Source: Gonapodya prolifera JEL478
Taxonomy: Eukaryota > Monoblepharomycota > Monoblepharidomycetes > Monoblepharidales > Gonapodyaceae
Length of the DNA stretch: 64,000 nucleotides
Direction: 5' to 3'
NCBI GenBank assembly: GCA_001574975.1
Contig: KQ965777.1
Location: 1 to 64,000, forward strand
Shown here one piece after another: positions 22,312 to 35,480 of the stretch. The translations under genes were made by a program, and so were the position numbers. Within the stretch, counting starts at the first letter, position 1; each line of letters opens with the position of its first letter. The notes beneath the pieces are model-generated. The model had not been told where the DNA came from and searched no databases. It was given only the letters and a program-made list of their open reading frames with translations.

Positions 22312-22699
22312 GTGATTCGAGAATCGAATAGTGGGAATGGTGTGATGGCGCGGAGAGCAATGAGTCACCACTGTGCCACACAAATATCCCTTTGGCGGTA
22401 TCGCACATTCCCCTTTCTCACTAACCATTATGAACGTGGTTTGCTCCTCGCAGATCACACTGTTGTCGGCTTTTGAAAAACATGGAGCACCTGTTCGGAA
22501 CTGTTCGAAAATGCGCTGAGAAACATAATAGCTACAGGCAATTCTCAAGCGATGGCGGTGGTGAAGTGGGGTACAAACGGGGAATAAATGACGCCGTTAA
22601 TGCTTTTTGGCAATTTCTGCAGGGACTTGCTGCGCCTCCGGAAGTGCTCCGTGAATTCCCGACAACGTCAATCGTTCTCGTTTACCTTCCATCGCTGCC
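22312..22699. promoter_or_regulatory. Divergent promoter region, HtrA / QPRT
   Basis: About 390 nt between two divergent starts. The minus frame is open up to 22548 but lacks family resemblance. No obvious TATA box or structured RNA was seen. Confidence 0.45.
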
Positions 22700-25130
<2,431 letters not shown>

Positions 25131-25504
25131 AGCAGTGGCGCGGATGGGGGGTCTGAGATGGACGTTTGAATGGGGAGAGTGGCGGATGGGGAAGTCACGG
25201 CATCAGTAAAAAAGCGATTATTAGTCATATTCCAAAAATAGCTTTGGATATATTCGAAAAGTCTTGGTTTGTACCTCGAAAAGCATGAGGTGTGTGAAGC
25301 TCAATTTTACAAAGGAAGGTGTGTGTGAATACGTCCAAAGGAGTCCAACATTGAGGTCATGTCGCAAAAGTCTCATGTTTTTCGCTTTTCACGAGCAAGC
25401 TATGTGCCAATGCGTACGATTCTTCAAGTAAAATCCGAAGTTCCGCTTGTCCTAGTATCCAAAACCGTGAGAAGAAGAAGCAAGTCGCAACCTACACCAT
25501 CAAA
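25131..25504. other. Convergent 3' flanks, QPRT / DUF2408
   Basis: About 370 nt between two stop codons. AT-rich around 25200-25260, consistent with polyadenylation regions. No gene seen. Confidence 0.5.
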
Positions 25505-26942
25505 TCACGCACCATCCGGAATGTTCCCCCTCTCGTCCACAAACTTTCCATCGCGCGAGAACGACTCGATCTCTCTCAAACGCTCCTGCACCGCCTTCAC
25601 CTCCACAGGATCGCCGCCGCCGCCGCCGAGCTGCTTGGCTCCTTCTTTGATCCCGCGGAGTGTCAAGTGCAGTGCGAGCAGGCGGTTTCGGATCGGAACG
25701 AGGCTGCGCGCGACGGGAGTTGATTCTTCGATGCAGAGGCGGACGAGACGGTAGCAGCGTTCAAGGAGGCTTCGGAGGACGGCCTGGCCGCCGAGGATGG
25801 AGTAGGAGTTCTGGGAGTGGGTGGTTGCTGGGGCGTCTGAAGATGTCTCTTCTTCGCGCTCCGCAGAAGGAAGTGCGTTGTCGGAAGCCAGAGACGGTTG
25901 CAGGCGGTACCTGCGTGGCGAGAAGGTCGAACATGGCGACGATGTAAACACTGGAAGCTCAAAGTCTACGACATAACCCTCACCACTCGTCCATATGCTC
26001 GTTCTCTATATCGTTCAACTCGCGCTGAACACTCGTGACTTGCGCAGACGTGTACCCCCCACGCTGTCTCATGAGATCGAGGTCGTGCAGAATGCGGGAC
26101 AGGCGCTGGTACATTGGAAGCAGCGGGTCGGAGACGCTCCAGACGGGCTCCAGGAGTTGCGTGTCGAAGAGACGCCAGATGTGTTGCTGGGGACGACGGA
26201 GGTGGACCGGGGGTGGGGTGGTGGCAGAGAGAGGATGGGTAAGGCGACTGAGAAACGTCGTTCCCATTGTGTCCGAGGGGTCCACACGCCCTTCCCTGAG
26301 CGTCTCTTCCATTCCCCCCGACCGGTCCATGAGTACAATCCCGCTTCGCGGTGCACTCGCCGCCGGCAGACTCCTCGGTCAGCGCCTTGCGTCGATGTAC
26401 GCTTCGCGGGAGTAAATTCCGCTCCGCGTGTAACATTCGCCTCCCGCGGACTCCTCGGTCAGCGCTTTCGCGCTTAGGCCTCGGAGTCCTCGCGGCGCTC
26501 GGACGGCTCGGTCTTCGGTGCTTCGCACTCCAGAGCTCGCACCTCGCCCCCACGGAACAGTATGACTCACCATTTGGTGGTTCAGCATGTCTCGCTCTCT
26601 CGTGAGCTGTTGAAGGCGTGTTTGGTAGCTTGAGTGAACGCACCGTCACCGGGTCATCCACAGGTTTATGGCGATCACTTGAAACTGCAGGAGTGACTCA
26701 ACTCACCCCTCGTTGACCCTCCACACGCCGCTCGCAAGCTCTCTCATCTGCGCGACGTCAGGCACGTCGTGGTACTTGCGCAGCTCCAGCAGCCGGTGGT
26801 GAAGGTCTTTCATGTCGGCAAGCAAGTCGGCACTCGCAGGTCCAATGTCTTTTGGCCCGGGTTTGCTGGCTGCGGGCACGTCCCTCGACTGCTCTTGCCT
26901 GCCGCTCGGTTCGTTCCGCTCTGCGGTTGCCGCTGTTGCCAT
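25505..26942 (-). CDS. DUF2408 / UPF0662 family protein
   Basis: Start at 26942 (MATAATAERNEPSGRQEQ). The helical segment ADMKDLHHRLLELRKYHD is joined by an 83-nt intron to YQTRLQQLTRERDMLNHQM. An intron of about 267 nt follows, then QQHIWRLFDTQLLEPVWSVS, DPLLPMYQRLSRILHDLDLM, VTSVQRELNDIENEHMDEW, and the C-terminal repeat SILGGQAVLRSLLERCYRLV / PVARSLVPIRNRLLALHLTL / REIESFSRDGKFVDERGNIP. These two helical repeats ending in a 'DGKF' phrase are typical of DUF2408 (S. pombe C30C2.08-like) proteins. The function of the family is unknown. The long intron carries copy B of the intronic repeat. The acceptor of that intron (26304) was chosen because it alone restores the frame. Confidence 0.78.
26304..26570 (-). 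other. Unusually long intron of the DUF2408 gene hosting a repeat element
   Basis: Donor GTGAGT begins at 26570 directly after codon ATG of MLNHQM. The in-frame acceptor is GGAAGAG ending at 26304, giving 267 nt, almost the same length as the element-bearing GPHR intron (260 nt). Other AG positions between 26310 and 26380 would break the frame. Confidence 0.65.
26357..26534 (-). repeat. Intronic repeat element, copy B (introner-like)
   Basis: About 178 nt, sense to its host transcript like copy A. It shares TCTGGAGTGCGAAGCAC, GAAGACCGAGCC, CGAGGCCTAAGCGCG and two GCGCTGACCGAGGAGTC units. Secondary structure is plain: hairpin AGCGC-GAAA-GCGCT (26461-26474) with a GNRA-type loop, nested in GGACTCC/GGAGTCC arms (26448-26454 and 26483-26489), plus a second inverted repeat CGCGGGAG/CTCCCGCG (26405-26412 and 26441-26448). 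Confidence 0.85.
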
Positions 26943-27197
26943 CTCTCGTGTTTTCGAAGTGAGATGCAGAGTTTGTGTTGAGGTGCGACCAAAGCTGTGA
27001 CTCAGTCATTTTGCCGCCCGGCGAAGGAACAGGGGATGTGTTGGTGCAACCAAACAACAAACAGTTCTCTCTTCGCCGCCTTCGCCAGGATTCCAGATGC
27101 ACAAACATTCCACCGCTGCGTCTTTTAAAGCACCCACCGCTGGATCCACCCATCCTCATCTTCACACCCTCTTCACTTGAACAAAAACAACATCATC

Positions 27198-28265
27198 ATG
27201 GGTCGCAAAAGCCGTTCCCCAGCTCAGATTGCTCAGCAGGCAGTTCTTAATGCAGCCCAGCAGAATGCAAAGGTATCTATCTACCTCACTCTTCTGGCGT
27301 TCTGTGGTTGCAGTGGCCTCTGACTCTTGTCGCTCTTCCAAGGCCGAGCTGCAGACGCAGCAGAAGCCCGCCCAGCAACAGCCGCAGGCTCAACCTCAGC
27401 CTCAACAGCAGAAGGCTCAACAGCAGCAATCGCGTCTTCAACCCGCGCAGCCTTCTCAGCAAGCTCAGCAAAACCGTCCCCAGACCGCCCAGCCCCAGAA
27501 CCAGCAGAAGGTTCAACAGCCGACCGCGCAGCCCCAGCAGCAGAAGGCCCAACAGCCGACCGCGCAGCCTACTCAACAAACCCGTCCCCAGACCGCTCAA
27601 CAGTCCACCCAACAACAGTCGCGTCCTCAATCGTCCAAGCCCGCCCAGCAGCCCCAGCAGTCGCAGTCGCAGTCGCAGTCGCAGTCCGGTAGGCGCGACG
27701 ACCTCTTAAGCCGAGAATTGGGCGACATTGAGAGGAACGAGGAGCAGCTCTTCGCGTCCATTGAGGCCTTGCGTGGACGTGACGCTACGCCCAAACCCGT
27801 GGACCCGACACTGCAGGAGCAGAAGGGAAAAGTACCCGTGAGTTCGCAGTTCGCACGGCGTGTTTTGTCCACAGCGAGGCCCGGGAATCGTATTCTGATT
27901 GGACATTCACACCACCACCCCACCCCCTCAATGCACGCTAGAAACAACAGCCCAGACCTGCTCAATCGCAGCAATCTCGCCCGCAGTCATCTCAGCCGGC
28001 GCAGGTCCCACTTCAACAGAAAGCCAACCAACAAGCATCTTTACAACAAACTCGCGCTGCTCCAGCACAGCTCCCGCCTCAGCAACAGTCTCGCCCCGCG
28101 ACAGCTCAACAGCAGTCGCGCCCTCAACAGAACCAATCGAACGACGCTGCGGCGCTCAAGGCGGAGCTCGCCAGGTTGCGCAGTCTGGTGGCCCAACGCG
28201 ATGCGCAGATTGACGAGCTGAGGAGGTTGGTCGCCAAGGGGACCAAGGGGAGGGGATCCAAGTAG
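27198..28265 (+). CDS. Gln/Pro-rich low-complexity protein with C-terminal coiled coil
   Basis: Start 27198 (MGRKSRSPAQIAQQAVLNAA). The next exon is dominated by Gln, Pro, Ala and Ser (runs such as QQQQ and repeated QQKAQQ / TAQP units). It is interrupted by a charged stretch (RRDDLLSRELGDIERNEEQL), then another intron and a second Q-rich block. It ends with a short coiled coil (LKAELARLRSLVAQRDAQID) and a basic tail, stop 28263-28265. About 300 residues. I do not recognise a family; the composition resembles prion-like or RNA-binding-assembly proteins. Shares a 255-nt divergent promoter with the DUF2408 gene. Confidence 0.65.
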
Positions 28266-28469
28266 ATAGATTGTCTTTACGAGAGTGTCGGAACTAGTTG
28301 AGAAGAATACCCAGCCATGAAATAAATGAGAGATTCCAACGAGATGACATCAAAGTCACGGTCAAAGCACGTGCTCCAGATCGCACGTGCGCTGTGGCCA
28401 CAAGGGGAAGCTTCCCCTGTCTTTTCAGTGTTTTCTTGGTGGGGGAAGCCACACATCGATTCCCCTTCC

Positions 28470-29359
28470 ATGCCCGACGACATCGCCGACGCGCGTCTCG
28501 TCGAAGCCGTCGAGGCCGGGCGCATCTCAGACATATACAGTCTTCTCGCCTCTGGCGCCAGCCCAAACTCCCGCAAACGCGTCACCCAGCGGGCTAACAT
28601 GGTGGTCAAGCCTGCCGGGTTCTTTTCCAGTGCCGTGCTAAAGGAGACCTGTGACACCGCCGCCGCCGAGTCTTGTCTGAGCCTCGCGGTTAGGGACGGG
28701 CGTGCGGACGTGGTCAGGGTGCTTCTGAGCGCCGGCGCGGACCCGAATAGCAAAGTGCAGTGGAGCGTTGCGAATCACTTTCCGGACGGGTGGGACGAGG
28801 ATAATCGGAAACGGCGGTGGTTCCCAACGGTAAGGGTGCCTCACGTGTGATCTGCCAAGTCAGTGGAAAGATACTTGCCGTTCCTTTTCCTTTCCAGTAC
28901 TCGTTCCCGTCCGTACTCGTTTTCTCCCTCTCGTCGGGCTCCGCGCTATTCAGTGCTCCCGGTGGCCACGTGCGAATGGCCGCGCCGACGACCCTGGACG
29001 AAAAAGACTCGGCACACCAAAGATTATTCCTGCAACCAAAGCTGGACATTGTGCTCGCTTTGATAGGCTTTGGCGCACGCCCCTGTGACCAGGCCTGCCG
29101 TCTCGCGGAGAAGCTTGGCCCGGCATTCCAAGCCGCGATAGCTGGCTCCAGTCACTCGTTGTCTCGAAATGCATTGACGACACCCCCTCCCACACCACCG
29201 TCATCTGTGTCGATGCTCCCAGAACCAACTTTAGCCGTCGTTCGGGAACCACTACAGATACCTGCCGTTGCTCGGCGAGTTGTGCGGAGGACGACTACAA
29301 TGGACTCCTCGTTTTCCTCATTTTCCCGAAATGATAATTTTCTGGCATCAATGCATTAA
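28470..29359 (+). CDS. Small ankyrin-repeat-like protein
   Basis: Start 28470 (MPDDIADARLVEAVEAGR); an upstream in-frame ATG at 28326 is possible. Ankyrin-type helices are visible: ARLVEAVEAGRISDIYSLLA-SGASPN, then ESCLSLAVRDGRADVVRVLLSAGADPNS, and after an intron LDIVLALIGFGARPCDQACR. The spacing of A/G-A-D-P-N turns is standard for ankyrin repeats, with an insert of about 40 residues between the first two. The C-terminal half is Ser/Pro/Thr rich. It is a likely scaffold or regulatory binding protein; the partner is unknown. Overall length is about 280 residues. Confidence 0.6.
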
Positions 29360-29493
29360 TGGACGTGCATAGTGGGGGCGTAAGGTACTCGAATACGTAA
29401 TTATAGTGTATGTAAGCACTCACGGCAACGTTTGTAATTTTGGTCATCGGGATCTTAGCAGCCGACGTGATTCAGTTACTCACGCAATCCAGG

Positions 29494-31121
29494 ATGTCTG
29501 ACTCTGCGAAAGCCGTTGAAATCAGCGACAAAGTGTTCACCGGGCCTGCCCCGCGCAACCATACCACGTACTACCTTGAAACTGGTCTGCCCAGTTCAAC
29601 GACCATCTTCTTCGTGTGAGAATTCCGTCGCCTGGAGCTCGGTACCGAGATGATTGAGCTTATACTTAATGTTGTTTTCCAGTCATGGATGGCCAGAGCT
29701 TTCCATTTCATGTGAGAAAGGATGATGCGTTCAAAGATGGAACCATGGTGAAGTAACCTTGCCCCGATTTCATCCCTTTTCACACCAGGGCGACACCAGC
29801 TGACAACATTCGCCGGCTTGGGTTTTCACTGTGTTGCCCCTGACATGCGCGGGTGAGCGCGCAATTGTCGACGCGAGGTTCCGAGATCTCTGACGCGGAG
29901 TTCCTTGTCCCTCAGGTACGGAAAGTCGGGCTTGTACTCCACCCATGACGCGTACAGGATGGAAGAAATCGTCCAGGATATGCTGGAGCTCATAGATCAC
30001 CTTGGGAAGGAACAGGTTATTCTCGTTGGTCGTGAGTGCACTGCGATACCGAGAAATTTGCCTCAATTTCGCCATTCAACAAACCCATCGCAAACTAGAC
30101 GACTGGGGAAGCCCCGCTGTTGGCTACTTTGTGTCACACCACCCAGAGCGGACACTTGCTGCTGCATTCCTCTGTGTGCCTTACTTCTCCAAGGGTTTCT
30201 CGCTCAAGGAGCTCGTCCCAACCGTAGATCGAAAGATCTACCCCGAGGCCGAGTTTCCTCTTGGACAGTGGGACTACCAAAAATTCTATGAAGAGTCCTT
30301 CGAGAAGGCCGAGTCGGAATTCAACAACGCTAACCCGACAGACCTTCTTCGGGCTCTTTACCGGTTTGTTTTCTGCCACGAGCACACCCGTGGACGACTC
30401 TAACCCCTACTCCCACAGTGCCGGCGACCCCAGCGGTGCCGGAAAGCCTGTGTTCACCGCTTACATCACCAAGTTGGGAGGCTGGTTCCCTGGCGGAATA
30501 CCCGCAGGAATCCCACGTGACGACAACGTCATGAGTGAAGAGGACGAGCCAATTTATTTGGACGCCATTATGCGGTGGGTCTGGATCCTGGAATGACCAC
30601 GTGTTAATACTTGACCACTTGTTCCCCTTCGTTAGGTCCAAATTCTTCGGCGGCCACTCCTGGTACATGAACCATGCCGCCAACACCGAGTACGCCTCGC
30701 GCGCCGTGAACGGTGGGAACCTCGACATGCCCGTGTTGATGATCCACGCACGGTACGACTGGGTGTGCGAGACCGTGGAGAACACTAAGATGATGGAGGA
30801 TATGTGAGTGCGGAGCTGATATTATGATTGGGGATTGGGGCAAGTTGATACAGGCGTCCCCTCAACTCCGCACACCAGGCGCGCAAGCTGCGCAAACCTA
30901 TCCGAAGCGGTCGTAGACACTGGGCACTGGTAAGTAGATTTTTGTGCTTCCGTGGCCTACCTCTTGCGTGTGCCTCACCCATCACCCACCACCCCAGGTG
31001 CGAAAAAGAGAAACCGATGCAGGTCAACGCCGCTCTGGCCCGATGGCTGGCCGTGGAGTGCCCCCCTCTCTGGATCAAGGATGGGACCAAAGTGCTGCGG
31101 AAGTTGGGCACGTCGATGTGA
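29494..31121 (+). CDS. Epoxide hydrolase, alpha/beta-hydrolase fold
   Basis: Start 29494 (MSDSAKAVEISDKVFTGPAP). It has the soluble epoxide hydrolase layout: oxyanion motif HGWPEL, FHCVAPDMRGYGKS, and the nucleophile elbow GHDWGS formed across an intron (C|AC join at about 30100). The lid region runs around FPLGQWDYQKFYEESFEKAE and YLDAIMR / KFFGGHSWYMNH. MPVLMIHARYDWVC follows, then the catalytic His in VVDTGHW and the closing EKPMQVNAALARWL. The Asp nucleophile and His are both present. It opens epoxides to diols; the natural substrate is unknown. Stop is TGA 31119-31121. At least seven short introns. Confidence 0.82.
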
Positions 31122-31304
31122 TTTCGTGCATTTTTCGAGTGAAAGCCCAAGGACGACTTGGGCTTCTGCGCTGGCGCGCCGTGTGGGAAACGGTGGAACT
31201 GTAATGTAATCACCTTAAATTCGTTATTATAAAGGCGAAATTGCGCTACCTCTCTTCATTTTTCCAACTGTCACCTCCAAGTCCACTTCCTCAGCCGCAT
31301 TGCT

Positions 31305-33443
31305 TCACTTCCCACCCGCTCCGCTCCCCTGCACAGTCCCCACCTTCTTCCTCAACCCCTCCACAACCTCCCACCCTCCGCCTTTCCTGTCCCGATCCCT
31401 GCCCTCGGAAGCACTCTTGAGCAGCCCGAAGGCATCATCCAACGCGCCCGACAACTGCGCCAAACGTGTCTCGGCAGCACTTGCGCGCATCGTCGCAGCA
31501 TGCAGCGCTGCCGTGCGCGCGGCGAGGGCGCGCAGGAGGGGTGATGAGTCCATGGGTGTTCCCATTGGTGCGGGAGCTGGGGCAGGTGCAGCAATCGCCC
31601 CCCCGCCGTTCCCAAGCGCCTCCCGCAACCGCCCAACCTCCTCCATAAGCTCCAACACGCGCTCGCTAAGCGCGTGTTTAACGTTTCGCAACTGGGCGAG
31701 TTCGCCCGGCAGGTCGGCCGCGGCTGGGAGGAGGGATGCTGTGGAGTCGGCGGGGAGGATCAGTACGGATTCCTCAGGCCCCGCAATCGTAGACTCCTGC
31801 TGCTGGGTCCGGGGCTGCCCAAGTTGAGACTCCCAAGCGGTCCACCCAGGCGGAGGGCCAGCTACGTCTACGATTCCTGGCGGGAGGGCCGGTATGGCGT
31901 CAGGAACGAGCGGCTGCTCGTGTTGGGGTACTCCGGCGCGGGCAGCAACACGGGCCAGCGCTGCGTCGAGCTCGAACAGCAGGATTTCCACAGGAGGGTA
32001 CGGGGACGAAGGGTCGGATTGGGACGATATGCGGGTCGAGGGCGGGCCTGCCACATCCACGATAGGGTGTGCGATGGACGGTGGTGGCTGCGTGGGCATG
32101 TGCGCAGGCCCCGAGGTGAGGGGTACGGGGGATGGAGGCGGCCACAAGGGTTTGGGGACAGCGACGGGGCGTACGGGAGCGGGAGGCGTGGACCCGTCAA
32201 CCACAGGAAACCGTTTCACGAAGGACGCAATAGATTGGGATGGTTGCTGTGTCGCGGCGGAGAGATTGGTGTCGACTTGAGGGACGGCGGCGGAAGCAGA
32301 CCCCGACGAGGAAAAGGAGGGTTTTGAAGGAATTGGCGGGCGGGGTTTGCCGCCGGAGAGCTGTGGAGGTGTGGGCTGGGTGAGGGTAGGTGCGGACGGT
32401 GTTCGGTTCGTGGCGAGGCCGGGTAAGGGAGCGCCGCCGACGACTTGGAGGGAGGTGGGTGCGGCACTGAAGCCATTCCCTGCCACAGGGGTGAGGCCGA
32501 GTCCTGGGCCGGATGGGCCGGTGTTAGTCCCACCGCCGACACCAGTGTTCACCCTTCCACCGCCGGGTAAAGGTGCGAAGGACGGTTTTGTCGCTTGAGT
32601 AGGCACGGGTGGAAACACCTGGCGCGCGCCAGGAATGGAGGATGATACTGGCGGACGGGGGGATGGCGCAGGTGAGGCAGATGGGGATGGGGAGGGTGGA
32701 GTTGCGAGCGGTGAAGTTGAAGCGCTTGATCCAAAGCCAGCAGCACCCGAGGGCTTATCGAGATGAGCAGGACCGGTCGGCCGAGCCGCGACGGGACCGG
32801 TCGATGTCGCTGTGACTGGTTGCGCGCCTAGTGGTACCGGCGCGAACAGCTTGGTGTTTGTGGTTGCCGCCGTCGAGGGGATGGATCCGTACACGGATGG
32901 TAGACGCCTGCCCGAAGGTCCCTTTGGCCGGCGGGTGAGGTCGAGAGGCGCTTGTGGCGGTGGAGTGGATTGTGCTTGTGGAGCGACAGGGCGGGGGAAT
33001 GGGGAAGTGGAGTTGGTGGGGGTAGGGAAGACTTTGACTGGGATGAATTTCGGTCGAGGGGGTTGTTGCGACGCGGGAAACACAGGCTGCAGCTGCTGTT
33101 GCTGATTGGAAGTGGTGCCGAACCCGCGTTGGTTAATCTGCATCAGCGGCTGCTGCATTCCCGGGAAGGGCATCACCGGTCTCGGTGGTGGGATGGTTGC
33201 GCGGGTCGGCGTCACCGTAGGGCCTGTGGGCGCATTCCCCGTGAGCGACGGCGAGTAGTTGGGCTGCTGCGGCAGTTGAGCGGGGGGCGACGCGGCAGGT
33301 GCTGCAGCTGCGGATGCGAGTTTCGTCTGTTGGGTGTCGGACTGCGACTGTGGCTGTGTCTTGGTCTTCTGCTCCCACAGCGCAGCCTGGGCGAGGACGG
33401 GGCGCAGTTTGACAGTGTCTGGGCGGTCGTCGTCGGCGCCCAT
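31305..33443 (-). CDS. Large Pro/Ser-rich single-exon protein with C-terminal coiled coil
   Basis: Uninterrupted 712-codon ORF, unusual in this intron-rich neighbourhood. Residues 1 to about 480 are Pro, Ser, Thr, Gly and Gln rich with many PPxP tracts (for example PPSPSPSASPAPSPRPP). A phrase IVDVAGPP occurs twice about 70 residues apart. The last 150 residues form helices (LAQLRNVKHALSERVLELM, LLRALAARTAALHAATMRA). It looks like a disordered SH3- or WW-binding scaffold with a coiled-coil end. Family not recognised. It converges on the epoxide hydrolase. Confidence 0.6.
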   Translation of the reverse strand: MGADDDRPDTVKLRPVLAQAALWEQKTKTQPQSQSDTQQTKLASAAAAPAASPPAQLPQQPNYSPSLTGNAPTGPTVTPTRATIPPPRPVMPFPGMQQPLMQINQRGFGTTSNQQQQLQPVFPASQQPPRPKFIPVKVFPTPTNSTSPFPRPVAPQAQSTPPPQAPLDLTRRPKGPSGRRLPSVYGSIPSTAATTNTKLFAPVPLGAQPVTATSTGPVAARPTGPAHLDKPSGAAGFGSSASTSPLATPPSPSPSASPAPSPRPPVSSSIPGARQVFPPVPTQATKPSFAPLPGGGRVNTGVGGGTNTGPSGPGLGLTPVAGNGFSAAPTSLQVVGGAPLPGLATNRTPSAPTLTQPTPPQLSGGKPRPPIPSKPSFSSSGSASAAVPQVDTNLSAATQQPSQSIASFVKRFPVVDGSTPPAPVRPVAVPKPLWPPPSPVPLTSGPAHMPTQPPPSIAHPIVDVAGPPSTRISSQSDPSSPYPPVEILLFELDAALARVAARAGVPQHEQPLVPDAIPALPPGIVDVAGPPPGWTAWESQLGQPRTQQQESTIAGPEESVLILPADSTASLLPAAADLPGELAQLRNVKHALSERVLELMEEVGRLREALGNGGGAIAAPAPAPAPMGTPMDSSPLLRALAARTAALHAATMRASAAETRLAQLSGALDDAFGLLKSASEGRDRDRKGGGWEVVEGLRKKVGTVQGSGAGGK

Positions 33444-33795
33444 TTGTGCTGCGATGGAGATTTTGGATGGAGTGGGAGAGTGCAGCGACGATGGGCAGTT
33501 GGAGAGTGCGATCGTGGTAGTAGTGTCATGTTAGGTACATGCTCGGCAGATGGGGGTGCCCCGCATCGCCCACCTTTGAAAATGCCGATTCTAACCGGAA
33601 TTTCAAACAAACCTCAGTGCCCTTTATCCTCCCGCTCCACCGTCGCTTTCACCTCAAAAACGTCGCGCAAGCAACGAGATTCGAACCGATAGGCTGCGAC
33701 GTTGCAATCGCCCGCTCCCTGCCCGTATGCTGTGTTGGTGATATTCCTCTGTAGTGTGGCTGTGGCCCCCGCGGAATAAACTAACCTCCACCCTC
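33444..33795. other. Spacer between two minus-strand genes
   Basis: About 350 nt. Promoter of the Pro-rich gene and 3' flank of the amidase. A TTCGAATC-like box near 33680 was examined for tRNA and fails to give paired arms. Confidence 0.45.
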
Positions 33796-35263
33796 TTATG
33801 TTTCAACAACCAGCACGCCCTCGTCGTCCAAGCTCATATGGCCCACTACGTACGCCCGACCCCCGCGGAATACAAACACGCACGAGCATCCGCAAAACGT
33901 CACGTCTACGGGGGGGTGGAAGGTCAGAAGAAAAAAGAGACTACCCAGAGAGTACAACTCACCACCCTCTTGTCCTGTCCGATTCGCCACCACCACCACA
34001 ACCTCCCTTCCCCCCGTCGCTGTGGCTTCAACCATGGGCATCAGCCGCGCGGCCCAGTACTCAAGCGTATCTCGGACATGCTTCTTCTTCGCTTTCTCAT
34101 CCAGAGCAGAGGGATCACTAGGATCGCGGGAGAGGAGCCACGCCATGGACAGCAGGAGCAGCGTTGTGCCGTGCTGGACGTGGAAGCGGGCGAATTCGTA
34201 GGCCGTGAAGGGCGCTTTGAACTTCGTTCCGGATATTGCGCGTGGGTGAGTGGTTGAGGTGCATGATGTTATAGGGGCGTAAAGGATATAGTAATGTAGG
34301 AGTTAGGTATGGGTGAGGTAACGCAGGAATAATGGCGTTGTGGCACGTTAGAAAATTCCAATGTGGTGATGCAGTCAGAACGAAATCAATCAGCCACACA
34401 TGCGTAGCTCACCCGCCACGGATTCACATCCATGCATATCCCCAACCCGACTTTCTCCTTCCCACTTTCCGTCTTCTTCCCGCTTCCCACCTTCACATCC
34501 AACCCTTCAACCTCGCCCGACCAAAACGCCTCCCCCGGCACAGCCCAATTCTCGTCCGTTTCGAACAGGTGGTGCTTGTTGTATACAGTGGCAATGTGCG
34601 CGGCGGGTGTGGGTGCAGATGCGGATGGTGTGGTGGGTGTAGAGGTTGTGGTTGCAGACGTGGAAGGCGAGGGGGAAGGAACAGCTACAACGACGCTGTT
34701 CCGTAACGCGCCCGCAGAATCACGGTGCGGGAACCCGATCTGCACGCACGCGTCGAGGCGGGCAGCTACATGCAACGTCATTATGCAGGCAGCGCACGCA
34801 GAGGTTGTCACTCGAAAGACTCCACCACCACCTCCAGACAAGATCTCACCCGTGTCTTTGGCCCACCGACCCGCCACGCCGTCCTCGGGGTCTTCGACGA
34901 AGGGATTGATGTCCGTGGGGGATGTGAAGACGTATCCTGTTGCCGGGTCGTTTCATTCAACTTTACTCCTCCAACCTCCACCTCCCACCCCGACCGGCCC
35001 CACCTACAAGCGCAACCCAACGCACCAGAAAACGCCATCTCGGGCCCAACAACTACATCCACGCTTCCCCTTCCGATCCCTGCCTTCTCGAGCACCTCGG
35101 TAGCGCGACGGGAGTTTGCGACGGGATCACGCGGGATCGGGGTGAATTGGAGGCACGCTTGGATGGCGGAGGGCGGAAATGTGATGAGGTGGTGGAATGG
35201 AAGCGGAAGGAAAGGTGGAGGACGTACCGATTCGCATTTTGGTTTGGGTTGGCCTGTGGCCAC
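33796..35263 (-). CDS. NTA1: Carbon-nitrogen hydrolase, N-terminal (Asn/Gln) amidase-like
   Basis: Nitrilase-superfamily fold. The catalytic triad is visible: Glu in VVVGPEMAFSG, Lys in VYNKHHLFETDENWAVPG and Cys in VGLGICMDVNP. The first strand is IQACLQFTPIPRDPVANSRR, and the later part is MAWLLSRDPSDP / VVVVVANRTGQEGG / FCGCSCVFVFRGGRAYVVG. The 'NKHHLFETDE' and 'ICMDVNP' phrases point to the Nta1 branch, which deamidates N-terminal Asn and Gln to feed the Arg/N-degron pathway. The start at 35263 gives about 30 residues before the first strand; a later start or extra exon is possible. Ends at TAA 33796. Three or four introns. Confidence 0.75.
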
Positions 35264-35480
35264 TCATGTCCATTGGGGATCACACACATATCTCCCTATC
35301 TCCCCCCCACACTTTTCATCTTCCGGTCCGGCGGGGGCGCTTTTAATTAATGCGAGATCCCCTCTGCGTTTGAATACCGAGCAGGGAACAACATGGCTGG
35401 CGAAGGTTCTCCGCCTTGGCGATCAACCGGCCTCATCAACCTTTGCACCACCCACCTCCACACAACCCCCGCCCGACACC

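Noticed and set aside
25966-26661. 231-codon minus ORF across the DUF2408 intron
   Set aside because: It reads through the repeat element and out of frame with the conserved exons; it is an accidental ORF caused by GC-rich repeat sequence.
33650-33700. Possible tRNA T-arm (TTCGAATC on the minus strand)
   Set aside because: The five bases on each side do not pair cleanly and no matching acceptor or anticodon arm exists nearby.
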